Program-made: the position numbers and the translations under genes
Notes under the pieces: generated by a model
Told to the model about the DNA's origin: nothing
What the model saw: the letters and a program-made list of their open reading frames with translations, nothing else
Databases searched by the model: none
From: Caenorhabditis remanei
Lineage: Eukaryota > Nematoda > Chromadorea > Rhabditida > Rhabditidae
Direction: 5' to 3'
DNA length: 64,000 bases
Assembly: GCF_010183535.1 (NCBI RefSeq)
Contig: NC_071331.1
Span: 24,862,001 to 24,926,000 of the forward strand
Part shown: piece after piece, positions 34,961 through 46,200 of the stretch
Layout of the letters: each line of letters starts with the position of its first letter
Numbering within the stretch: the first letter of the stretch is position 1

Positions 34961-37900
34961 GAAAATTGTAAAATTTGGCTGTTTTTGACCGAATTTTCAC
35001 AATTTTTGGACATCTGGACACGTGGAAACACAGATGGACATGAAAATTGTAAAATTTGGCTGTTTTTGACCGAATTTTCACAATTTTGGATATCCGGACA
35101 CGTGGAAACACAGATGGACATGAAAATTGTAAAATTTGGCTGTTTTTGACCGAATTTTCACAATTTTGGATATCCGGACACGTGGAAACACAGATGGACA
35201 TGAAAATTGTAAAATTTGGCTGTTTTTGACCGAATTTTCACAATTTTTGGACATCTGGACACGTGGAAACACAGATGGACATGAAAATTGTAAAATTTGG
35301 CTGTTTTTGACCGAATTTTCACAATTTTGGATATCCGGACACGTGGAAACACAGATGGACATGAAAATTGTAAAATTTGGCTGTTTTTGACCAAATTTTC
35401 ACAATTTTTGGACATCTGGACATTCGGACACACAGATGGACATTAAAATTGTAAAATTCGGTTGTTTTTGACCGAAAATTCACAATTTTTGGACATCTGG
35501 ACACGTGGAAACACAGATGGACATGAAAATTGTAAAATTTGGCTGTTTTTGACCGAATTTTCACAATTTTGGATATCCGGACACGTGGAAACACAGATGG
35601 ACATGAAAATTGTAAAATTTGGCTGTTTTTGACCAAATTTTCACAATTTTTGGACATCTGGACATTCGGACACACAGATGGACATGAAAATTGTAAAATT
35701 TGGCTGTTTTTGACCGAATTTTCACAATTTTGGATATCCGGACACGTGGAAACACAGATGGACATGAAAATTGTAAAATTTGGCTGTTTTTGACCGAATT
35801 TTCACAATTTTGGATATCCGGACACGTGGAAACACAGATGGACATGAAAATTGTAAAATTTGGCTGTTTTTGACCGAATTTTCACAATTTTGGATATCCG
35901 GACACGTGGAAACACAGATGGACATGAAAATTGTAAAATTTGGCTGTTTTTGACCAAATTTTCACAATTTTGGATATCCGGACACGTGGAAACACAGATG
36001 GACATGAAAATTGTAAAATTTGGCTGTTTTTGACCAAATTTTCACAATTTTGGATATCCGGACACGTGGAAACACAGATGGACATGAAAATTGTAAAATT
36101 TGGCTGTTTTTGACCGAATTTTCACAATTTTGGATATCCGGACACGTGGAAACACAGATGGACATGAAAATTGTAAAATTTGGCTGTTTTTGACCGAATT
36201 TTCACAATTTTGGATATCCGGACACGTGGAAACACAGATGGACATGAAAATTGTAAAATTTGGCTGTTTTTGACCGAATTTTCACAATTTTTGGACATCT
36301 GGACACGTGGAAACACAGATGGACATGAAAATTGTAAAATTTGGCTGTTTTTGACCGAATTTTCACAATTTTGGATATCCGGACACGTGGAAACACAGAT
36401 GGACATGAAAATTGTAAAATTTGGCTGTTTTGACCAAATTTTCACAATTTTTGGACATCTGGACATTCGGACACACAGATGGACATTAAAATTGTAAAAT
36501 TCGGTTGTTTTTGACCGAAAATTCACAATTTTTGGACATCTGGACACGTGGAAACACAGATGGACATGAAAATTGTAAAATTTGGCTGTTTTTGACCGAA
36601 TTTTCACAATTTTGGATATCCGGACACGTGGAAACACAGATGGACATGAAAATTGTAAAATTTGGCTGTTTTTGACCAAATTTTCACAATTTTTGGACAT
36701 CTGGACATTCGGACACACAGATGGACATGAAAATTGTAAAATTTGGCTGTTTTTGACCGAATTTTCACAATTTTGGATATCCGGACACGTGGAAACACAG
36801 ATGGACATGAAAATTGTAAAATTTGGCTGTTTTTGACCGAATTTTCACAATTTTGGATATCCGGACACGTGGAAACACAGATGGACATGAAAATTGTAAA
36901 ATTTGGCTGTTTTTGACCGAATTTTCACAATTTTGGATATCCGGACACGTGGAAACACAGATGGACATGAAAATTGTAAAATTTGGCTGTTTTTGACCAA
37001 ATTTTCACAATTTTGGATATCCGGACACGTGGAAACACAGATGGACATGAAAATTGTAAAATTTGGCTGTTTTTGACCAAATTTTCACAATTTTGGATAT
37101 CCGGACACGTGGAAACACAGATGGACATGAAAATTGTAAAATTTGGCTGTTTTTGACCGAATTTTCACAATTTTGGATATCCGGACACGTGGAAACACAG
37201 ATGGACATGAAAATTGTAAAATTTGGCTGTTTTTGACCGAATTTTCACAATTTTGGATATCCGGACACGTGGAAACACAGATGGACATGAAAATTGTAAA
37301 ATTTGGCTGTTTTTGACCAAATTTTCACAATTTTTGGACATCTGGACATTCGGACACACAGATGGACATGAAAATTGTAAAATTTGGCTGTTTTTGACCG
37401 AATTTTCACAATTTTGGATATCCGGACACGTGGAAACACAGATGGACATGAAAATTGTAAAATTTGGCTGTTTTTGACCAAATTTTCACAATTTTTGGAC
37501 ATCTGGACACGTGGAAACACAGACTGGACACGTGGAAACACAGATGGACATGAAAATTGTAAAATTTGGCTGTTTTTGACCAAATTTTCACAATTTTGGA
37601 TATCCGGACACGTGGAAACACAGATGGACATGAAAATTGTAAAATTTGGCTGTTTTTGACCGAATTTTCACAATTTTTGGACATCTGGACACGTGGGAAC
37701 ACAGATGGACATGAAAATTGTAAAATTTGGCTGTTTTTGACCAAATTTTCACAATTTTTGGACATCTGGACACGTGGAAACACAGATGGACATGAAAATT
37801 GTAAAATTTGGCTGTTTTTGACCAAATTTTCACAATTTTTGGACATCTGGACACGTGGAAACACAGATGGACATGAAAATTGTAAAATTTGGCTGTTTTT

Positions 37901-39556
37901 TGACCAAATTTTCACAATTTTTGGACATCTGGACACGTGGGAACACAGATGGACATGAAAATTGTAAAATTTGGCTGTTTTTGACCAAATTTTCACAATT
38001 TTGGACATCTGGACACGTGGAAACACAGATGGACATGAAAATTGTAAAATTTGGCTGTTTTTGACCAAATTTTCACAATTTTTGGACATCTGGACACGTG
38101 GGAACACAGATGGACATGAAAATTGTAAAATTTGGCTGTTTTTGACCAAATTTTCACAATTTTTGGACATCTGGACACGTGGGAACACAGATGGACATGA
38201 AAATTGTAAAATTTGGCTGTTTTTGACCGAATTTTCACAATTTTTGGACATCTGGACACGTGGAAACACAGATGGACATGAAAATTGTAAAATTTGGCTG
38301 TTTTTGACCGAATTTTCACAATTTTTGGACATCTGGACACGTGGAAACACAGATGGACATGAAAATTGTAAAATTTGGCTGTTTTTGACCAAATTTTCAC
38401 AATTTTTGGACATCTGGACACGTGGAAACACAGACTGGACACGTGGAAACACAGATGGACATGAAAATTGTAAAATTCGGTTGTTTTTGACCGAAAATTC
38501 ACAATTTTTGGACATCTGGACACGTGGGAACACAGATGGACATGAAAATTGTAAAATTTGGCTGTTTTTGACCAAATTTTCACAATTTTTGGACATCTGG
38601 ACACGTGGAAACACAGACTGGACACGTGGAAACACAGATGGACATGAAAATTGTAAAATTTGGCTGTTTTTGACCGAATTTTCACAATTTTGGATATCCG
38701 GACACGTGGAAACACAGATGGACATGAAAATTGTAAAATTTGGCTGTTTTTGACCGAATTTTCACAATTTTGGATATCCGGACACGTGGAAACACAGATG
38801 GACATGAAAATTGTAAAATTTGGCTGTTTTTGACCAAATTTTCACAATTTTTGGACATCTGGACACGTGGAAACACAGATGGACATGAAAATTGTAAAAT
38901 TTGGCTGTTTTTGACCGAATTTTCACAATTTTGGATATCCGGACACGTGGAAACACAGATGGACATGAAAATTGTAAAATTTGGCTGTTTTTGACCGAAT
39001 TTTCACAATTTTGGATATCCGGACACGTGGAAACACAGATGGACATGAAAATTGTAAAATTTGGCTGTTTTTGACCAAATTTTCACAATTTTTGGACATC
39101 TGGACATTCGGACACACAGATGGACATTAAAATTGTAAAATTCGGTTGTTTTTGACCGAAAATTCACAATTTTTGGACATCTGGACACGTGGGAACACAG
39201 ATGGACATGAAAATTGTAAAATTTGGCTGTTTTTGACCAAATTTTCACAATTTTTGGACATCTGGACACGTGGAAACACAGACTGGACACGTGGAAACAC
39301 AGATGGACATGAAAATTGTAAAATTTGGCTGTTTTTTGACCGAATTTTCACAATTTTGGATATCCGGACACGTGGAAACACAGATGGACATGAAAATTGT
39401 AAAATTTGGCTGTTTTTGACCAAATTTTCACAATTTTTGGACATCTGGACACGTGGAAACACAGATGGACATGAAAATTGTAAAATTTGGCTGTTTTTGA
39501 CCAAATTTTCACAATTTTTGGACATCTGGACACGTGGAAACACAGATGGACTTGAA

Positions 39557-39880
39557 AATTGTTCAATTTGGCTGTTTTTGACCGAAAATCCGCATTTGTT
39601 GGACATCTGGACACTCAGACTCACAGATGGACATGAAAATTGTAAAATTTGGTTGATTTCGACCCAAATTTCACAATTCTTGGACATCTGGACTTTTCGA
39701 CAACCAGATAGACATGAAAATTGTGAAATTTGGCTGTTTTTAACCGAATTTTCACAATTTTTGGACATCTGGCGTTCGGACGCACATATGGTCATGAAAA
39801 TCGTTAAATTTTAGCGATTTTTGACCCATATTTCATAATTCTTGGACATCTGGACGTTCGGACGCACAGATAGACACGAA
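39557..39880. repeat. divergent minisatellite units (copy 2)
   Basis: Same unit series as 34640-34960 with small differences (an AA indel in TTGAAAATTGTTC and a three-base loss near 39773). Confidence 0.8.
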
Positions 39881-39965
39881 AATTGTAAAATTTGGCTGTT
39901 TTTGACCGAATTTTCACAATTTTTGGATATCCGGACACGTGGAAACACAGATGGGGGTACTCGAT

Positions 39966-40104
39966 TTTAGAACTCGGAAAAATAGAACTGCGACAAAATA
40001 AAACTGCAACAATATATAACTGACTAAAATAGAACTCCACGAAATAGAACTGAACAAAATGGAACTGCTACAAAATAGAACTGCTACAAAATAGAACTCT
40101 ACCA
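39966..40104. repeat. 16-bp tandem repeat
   Basis: About nine degenerate copies of GAACTGCTACAAAATA lie between the end of the minisatellite and the retroelement LTR; the last two full copies are identical. Confidence 0.8.
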
Positions 40105-40242
40105 CTGGTTTTGAAAAGGCTTATTGGGCCGATCGAAAATAATTTTATATAGTTTTTTGTTGACTATTAAATAGACAAAGACTTTATCTTCATAAAATAA
40201 GTGTTTTTAGTCGACTTTTCTCCTCGAAAACTGGTTATAATT

Positions 40243-40416
40243 TGTTGGCAAGGAACGTGGCCGCCCTCGCTGGCATTAACGTGACGTGAACTTCTACGTA
40301 GTATTGAACTCTTAATTATTGATTATTCCTTGGTTTCCTACACTAAGAAACCTGTGCTCAAGTAAACTATTATTCTGTCTATCACTCTCTATTCTACTCT
40401 TCCTCACGACATAACA
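40243..40416 (+). other. candidate 5' LTR end of a Ty3/gypsy-like element
   Basis: The segment starts TGTTGGCAAGG and ends ATAACA, so its termini are TGTT/AACA as LTRs have, and gag starts 36 bp downstream. Immediately after lies TTGGCGATCAGGATTTG, placed and shaped as a primer-binding site. The left border is uncertain because the partner LTR lies outside the window; the LTR could begin further left. Confidence 0.45.
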
Positions 40417-40417
40417 T

Positions 40418-40435
40418 TGGCGATCAGGATTTGCA
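40418..40435 (+). promoter_or_regulatory. candidate tRNA primer-binding site
   Basis: TGGCGATCAGGATTTG directly after the putative LTR end; retroelement primer sites generally begin TGG, complementary to a tRNA CCA end. The tRNA is not identified. Confidence 0.4.
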
Positions 40436-40451
40436 AGAAAAATAAGGTATT

Positions 40452-41242
40452 ATGGGGGACGAAAAAATGATTATGGCTAAAGAGTTAACAGAAACTCTGA
40501 GAGCTTTTCGCGAGCAGATCGAAGTCTCTACTGAGGTTAACAGGAGGCAACTCGAAGAAAACAAGTTATTGCGGGAGAGTTTGGCGCGCGCGACTGGGGG
40601 GTCCGAATCGAATCTGGGAGGGGACGCTATCACAACCACACCGTTGCGATCGGGGTACAGCGCTCGTCTCATGGGAGATCTGGCTCGTCGGATCCCAAAG
40701 TTTCAGTTCATTCTGGACGAGCCGGACGCATTCCGGAAGTGGATAACGCGTAACGAGTTGACCATCACAGAAGACGGAAAGGATCTGACGGAAAGAGAAA
40801 AAGTTCGGTTATTGTTAGGAGCGTTAGAGGAATCTACGTTCCACAGATATGTTGATTCTCAAAGAGATTCGGGTGATATATACGAAATCGCCTTCAAAGA
40901 TACAGTCGCATCGCTCAATAAAGTTTTTGGATCTCATCGAAGCATGATGATTCGACGACAAGAATGCCTACAGATAAGCCGCTCGCCGGGACTATTCCAT
41001 GGCCCATTGGAGTATAGTAACAAGATCAGTGAAGCCGTTCTAGACGCGAAACTGTCAACCATGACCTCTGATGATTGGTCTGTGTTCTTGTTCCTTCGAG
41101 GGTTGGATAGTCCAGGGGACGCTGCCGCAAAGGCATATCTGATGCAGTGGGCTGAGCAGAGCGAAAGAAAGAAGGAGACCGTCACATTGGCGGCTATCCA
41201 TGATGAGTGGATTAGATTCATCCAGCTGAAGCAACAAACCAA
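40452..41242 (+). pseudogene. gag, 5' part, Ty3/gypsy-like retrotransposon (interrupted)
   Basis: An intact reading frame of 263 codons from ATG at 40452. An N-terminal coiled-coil-like segment (about residues 10-45) is followed by a capsid-like region with FRKWITRNEL, LLLGALEE and MIRRQECLQ, as in nematode Cer-type gag. The frame is cut by the palindromic element at 41243. Past the insertion the protein resumes in the same phase at 63426, so only the insertion breaks it. Confidence 0.8.
41237..41242. repeat. target-site duplication, left (AACCAA)
   Basis: Identical to 63420-63425 and directly adjoining the AG terminus of the element. Removing one copy together with the element restores the gag frame. 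Confidence 0.92.
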
Positions 41243-41255
41243 AGTAGATAGGTGT

Positions 41256-41660
41256 GTAAATTTTACCCCCCATGGTGATAAATTTACCCTCTGACTTAGT
41301 GAATGACGGTATAAGCGTGGGGCTCGAGTTCGCAAGTTGGTCAGAGACATGGTCAGAGCATGAGGAAAAAGAGCACGAAAATGTGTCGAATATGCCCCAT
41401 CTGACCCGACCTATGGGATCATATGGGTAAATTAACCGCATTTGAACCGCCCTCTTGGTGGTGATAATTTTACCACGAGATATTATGTTGTGAGTTGACC
41501 AGTCACCTACAATCAAATACTAGGCTCAGTGGATTCTCACACGCTCACTGGCTCAGAATAGGAGCTCAAAAAGACGTCGAAGGTGCGCCAGCTGGTTCTA
41601 GCTATTGGGTCATATGGTTAAATTTACACCGCCCAGCCCATCCTCAGATGTAGTTAATTT
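41256..41660. promoter_or_regulatory. subterminal repeats, left tip
   Basis: The motif GTAAATTTTACC or variants recurs at 41256, 41277, 41425, 41463, 41626 and (weaker) 41653. Two of them sit in a longer direct repeat (CTATGGGATCATATGGGTAA at 41411 and a variant at 41613). Such subterminal arrays are where transposases or replication initiators bind; the role here is inferred. Confidence 0.55.
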
Positions 41661-42329
41661 CGCCATGGGGTTCTCTTCTGTGAGATCTGGCGCCAGATTC
41701 AAGGTTGCTTAGATAGACGAAACCACTCACTATCATGAAACTTTGAGCCGTGACCCGTAGACTTGACTTTCCGTCATGTGAACATCAAGTGAGGGTAATG
41801 TGAGGCCCACAGAGTCCATCTCTTTTTGGAGGTTCTCGCGCGTTCTAGGCACATAGGACAGATCTCCAAATTTACACGTTTTGTCAAGTTCATGGCCAGG
41901 CTTTCTATCAATTTTCACTCAATGTTTGATCTGATAATGATGATCGTAGGAAAGGCACAACCATGTAAAACCTGATGGGTAAAAATTTTTTGTTTTATCT
42001 TCTATGTTGTTAAAATTGTGAGCGACTCCTCATCTCACACAACCAGGCAAGGATTGTGCGAGTCGAGGGCATAAGTAAGTGTGGTTTATTCTCTTACAAG
42101 GGGGTCTTTTTCATACACCGATTGAAAATTCTCATTTGACATTTGTATGACGCATCCACAGAGAAGACGCTTCCATGTTTGTGAGTCACATTCAAATGCT
42201 AGCGATTAAAACTTTATTGTTTTTTCATTAATTCTCAACATTTTACCGTTTTTAAATATTGTATATACAAAAAAAAAAACAAAAAAAAAAAAAAAAAAGA
42301 CATTGGAAATGATCATATAATATTATTAT
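41661..42329. other. non-coding subterminal segment, left arm
   Basis: Holds an A-rich tract at 42270-42298 and the gene A poly(A) signal at 42213-42218 (minus strand). A 61-codon frame at 41733-41918 lacks an ATG and I do not call it. The mirror is 62333-63001. Confidence 0.5.
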
Positions 42330-42901
42330 TCAGACTTTCTGGGTATCTTCATTTGATTTCGGAAAGTTGGTTGTTGGGAGCTGTGGAGTTGATGGGGACT
42401 GTGGCAGGTTTTGACAGGAGGAGCACGGTGTTCTGAAAGATTTGAAAAAGTGTTGACAAATATATCGATAGTTACTTACGGAACTTTGGCAATAAACAGT
42501 TCAGAAATAGGATGGTATCTCCCTTGCTTATCCATCAGAACAAATTGTTCATCAGTAATATTCTTCTTGAGCTTGTTGTTGTAAAATTCAAGCAAATTAA
42601 CACCGTCTTGAATCGAGGGAACTTCACTTGGACATTTAGCAATCACATCACTGTATTCAAGAATTCGACCGTCTCTAAAGTGGAAAATTGCTTCATCTTT
42701 TCCCAATTGGTCATCAATTATGAATCGTATAGTTTCCAAATCCTGAAGGAGTTCACATCGTATGCCCAAACCACCACGATATCTTATTTCACGAAAAGTA
42801 CAAAATATCTTGCATTGACTTGTATACTTTGATCGAACGTCCCGAAGAGGGTCCATGCAATTGCATCGTTTTCCACGTTTACCGGATAACTTTGGAGGCA
42901 T
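42330..42901 (-). CDS. element gene A, left copy (novel small protein, 174 aa)
   Basis: Two exons: 42901-42480 and 42432-42330. The start lies nine bases after a TTTTCCAG acceptor. The N-terminus is basic with Cys (KRGKRCNC). The body ends NITDEQFVLMDKQGRYHPISELFIAKVP, then a phase-2 intron, then a Pro/Ser/Thr-rich tail with CSSC. The body is homologous to gene B in the same arm: D-x-Q-(F/Y)-V, YP/HP-(I/V)-SELFI-V-P and the intron position agree. I know no named family. It is transcribed away from polB across a shared promoter. Expected role, by position only: replication or mobilisation of the element. Confidence 0.7.
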
Positions 42902-43249
42902 TAGAAAATCTGGAAAACAATTATAGAAAAGACAGAACTCAGAAACAGGTCACCTACCACTATCACGTAATAAATCACGAATGACAATTTTTCGTTTAAA
43001 ACCATAGAACGAGAGAGTATGAAAAGGAGAGACGAAGAAAACAAAATAAAAGTTAGTGATGACGTCATCAACCAAAAAGTAACAGCTGACGTTTGCAGAG
43101 AGTGATTTGAGATATTCATAATCTGTGGCTCATTTTCATCTTTTTACCGGATGGTAAATGGTGACCTATTTTTGAGCTCTCATTTTTCATTTCTTTTCCT
43201 TTTCTCTCGGCCGTTCATTCATCCTTTTTTCATCCTTTCTTTTTCAGTT
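42902..43249. promoter_or_regulatory. divergent promoter of gene A and polB, left copy
   Basis: A 348-bp region between back-to-back start codons. It contains TGATGACGTCATCA (43057-43070), a perfect palindrome centred on the bZIP/CRE site TGACGTCA at 43060-43067, and trans-splice-like acceptors at both ends (TTTTTCAG before polB). Confidence 0.5.
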
Positions 43250-46200
43250 ATGAAACGCAAAACGCTAAACGCTCACAATTCACGAGGAGGAGCCCCTCCA
43301 CCAACTAGTCTTGAACCAAAGACAAAAAAGACAAAACCAGAAAGTCGATCACATGAAAAAGAAGAAGAAAACGTAGACCACACAAGAACGGACAAGAAGA
43401 GAAAATATCAACCATCAACTAGTTCAGTTCAGAATCAAGGAGGATTTTTAGAAGAAAAGAAAAGACAATCTAAGCCAGCCAGAATAGTTTCGACACAAAG
43501 ACGTGAGTGATAATGAGAAACATAAAAAATTTCAATTATTCATTTTAGATGGCAAAGGACCGCAGCGAAAAATGCAATTACGAGACTTTGAAAGAAGCGA
43601 GACCTTTCCAACACCCGAGGAAGAAGAGTTCTTCACAGAAAATGTTATAACTTCTAATGAACCACATTTTCGAAGACACAACAACCAGTTTCTGATTGCG
43701 GACACTGTCAGAATGAAATTCATCAATCTTGATAAAGTAAAAGACAACACGATACTTCATCAACATGTGGCCAAACTCTTGGACATTTTTATTCGTAGAA
43801 TGCTCAAAAAATCAGGAGGAAATCTGAAAACAACCAAATATTGGCTTCAGTAAGTTTTATCATAATTTCAAATCATAAGAAGAACGTTTACAGACTGAAC
43901 CATGATGGGTATACCGATAGAGATGGTTTCTTTGTAACCCACAAAACGTATGCAGTGGCTGATGGAGGAGTGATAATGAATGAGATTGCCAAGCAGATGC
44001 AATCTAACAAAGAGCTCCGCTTAGATGAAAGTTTTACTGTTGCTATGAACGTTTTCAAGGATAAGCAATCACAACTACGAGGCAGAGGGACACGAGGTTC
44101 TCGGAAATCCGATAAAATTGAAAAAATAAGAAAAACGCTACTGGTAAGGCTTACTCTCATTTGTCAAACGATAATATATTTTATAACAGAAACAACATTT
44201 TGGTGTTAGCCTATGCAGGATCACGGGAACGAGTCATTGTCTACCAAAAGCACTTGCACTAGGAAAACTGGAGAGTGATATACAAACCACGACAAACGTA
44301 GACCAAAAACAGAAAATGGAAAAGTTTTATCGAAGTCTCGTAAGACCAGAGGTACTTTTATATTCTTTGATTGGTTGTAATATGTGTGTTTTACAGAGAA
44401 CTCAAACATTCAAAAGTGAAGCACAAGGAAAGCTTGCCAGACAGCTTTTGGCGGATGCAGGGATGGATGTGAACAAAGAAGAACATGGTCGAAAAGACCT
44501 TGTGGAGCTTGCAAATTATCTTTCAAACTATCAAATAATATTGTGGACTGCAAACAAACATCAGGCCGTCCCAACTGAAGAAAAGCGATTCAATCCTGAT
44601 GGTGAAGGATTTATTGGTTTATTTTATTATGAGGGACATTATGAACATGTGAATCACACCAAAGGAAAACATGCATCAAGGTAAGTTACCAATTTATTGT
44701 AATAAACTATTTTTATTTTCAGGTTTTGTTATCAATGCTCTACTTTCGACGACGACTATCATTATCGAAAATGCAAAGCCAAGTGCAAGAGATGTGGGGC
44801 CACAGGATGCAAACAAGAAGATGAGAACATTTATTGCAGCTTTTGTAATATTTACTTTCGAAGTAAAATGTGTTTTGACGCACATCTCACTGCAAAATCA
44901 AAGAAGGGATTGCCACATTGCAAGAAATATAGCAGGTAGCTAAGCAATTAGACAAACATTAGTAATGTCTTACAGATGCGAAAAGTGTAATTTGATTGAT
45001 AGATCAGAGAGGATTCGTGGAGAAACACACGTATGTGACGCAAAAGCATACTGTCCTATATGCAGGGAGAAAGCGTTGAAGGGGCATACTTGTGCTCACC
45101 ATGTCCCTGACGAGAAGGAAAAGTTGAGGAAGCAAGAAAACCAAAAACAATGGGCTATTATCGTGTATGATATGGAATGCATTGTGGCAGAGTCGGGATT
45201 ATTCGAAGGTAAGGACGTAAACATTCAAAGTATACACTTTCCTTTTTCCAGGACATATCGAAAGAGGTCCCAAACACAAACCCAACTTTATTTGTGTAAG
45301 AATGATCTGCAGTGATTGCCGAGGAGAGGAAGGATGTCAATTATGCGCCCAACCATGGACCTACAGCTACAAGAATTTTCCACCATTCAAAAATAACAAA
45401 CACGATTCTCCATTAGCCAGTTTTGCAGATTTCTTGCTACATAATCCACGAGCAGCTGGTGCTTACGTTATAGCACACAATGGTGGAAGGTATGTTTCAG
45501 TAATAAAACATTTTCAACTTCCAAGATATTTTCAGGTATGACCATGTTATGTTGTTAGCAGAGCTCGATAGGCAAGGAGGCACAAAGGCAAAAGAACCAA
45601 AAATTTTATTGAATGGGATGACAATCATAACGGCAGAGTTTGAATATGAGAAAAGAAAGTTGCATTTTCGTGATTCTTTCCAATACTTGCAAATGGGACT
45701 AGCCAAAATGCCTGGAGCTTTTGGCCTGGAGGGCGAGGCAAAAGGTTTCTTTCCCCACTTATACAATCATCCGGACAATTACGATAAAGAATTGAAAACG
45801 TTGCCATCGAAGGAATACTACAGCCCACAGTTCATGGCACCTTCTACAAAGAAAGAATTTGATGACTGGTATGAAAAGTGTTACCATGATGGATTCAAGT
45901 TACATGATGAGCTGCTAAAGTATTGCCAATCGGATGTTCGCATTCTCACGTTAACATTGATGTCTTTCATTGAGGTTAGTAAATTGTTTCAACCTGTTAG
46001 TATTTTTGTTTTTACAGATGTGTGAATCGACTTTCAATGGTTGGAACCCAATTGTCAATGGATGTACTATAGCTTCCTATGTTATGTTCGTATTGAAGCA
46101 CGAATACATCAAGAAGGGAGATGTTGGATATACTCCCGAGAATGGCTATGGAGGGGGAAATAATTCAATGTTAGCGTTAAAGTATATCCAATGGCTTGAG

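Larger units (their letters stand above)
30040..39880. repeat. two tandem 4.9-kb segmental copies inside the minisatellite
   Basis: Positions 30160-30444 correspond to 35078-35362 (offset 4,918), 33766-34050 to 38682-38966 (offset 4,916) and 34660-34890 to about 39576-39805. The copies are about 30040-34957 and 34958-39880. They differ by single-base indels and a few substitutions. Confidence 0.85.
28978..39955. repeat. 80/81-bp minisatellite, about 136 units
   Basis: A tandem array of about 11 kb. The commonest unit (80 bp) contains CACGTGGAAACACAGATGG, ACATGAAAATTGTAAAATTT, GGCTGTTTTTGACC and GAATTTTCACAATTTTGG, then ATATCCGGA. A second type is 81 bp and has TTTTTGGACATCTGGA at the end. 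Other types carry CATTCGGACACACAG in place of CACGTGGAAACACAG, or a 21-bp internal duplication (CACAGACTGGACACGTGG). Within one unit, AAAATTGTAAAATTTGG can pair with CCGAATTTTCACAATTTT around a CTGTTTTTGA loop. Where 81-bp units run in series the array stays open in several frames on both strands (up to 493 codons at 32328-33809); this follows from 81 being a multiple of three and is not evidence of a protein. Confidence 0.95.

Noticed and set aside
28978..39955. CRISPR-like spaced direct repeats
   Set aside because: Units are contiguous 80/81-bp tandem copies without unique spacers, in a eukaryotic genome.
40243..40416. Assigning the retroelement to a named Cer family
   Set aside because: Only gag and part of the protease are in the window; without reverse transcriptase the family cannot be named.
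41733..41918. 61-codon frame in the subterminal region (mirror 62744-62929)
   Set aside because: It begins with GTG rather than ATG and no acceptor or domain supports it.
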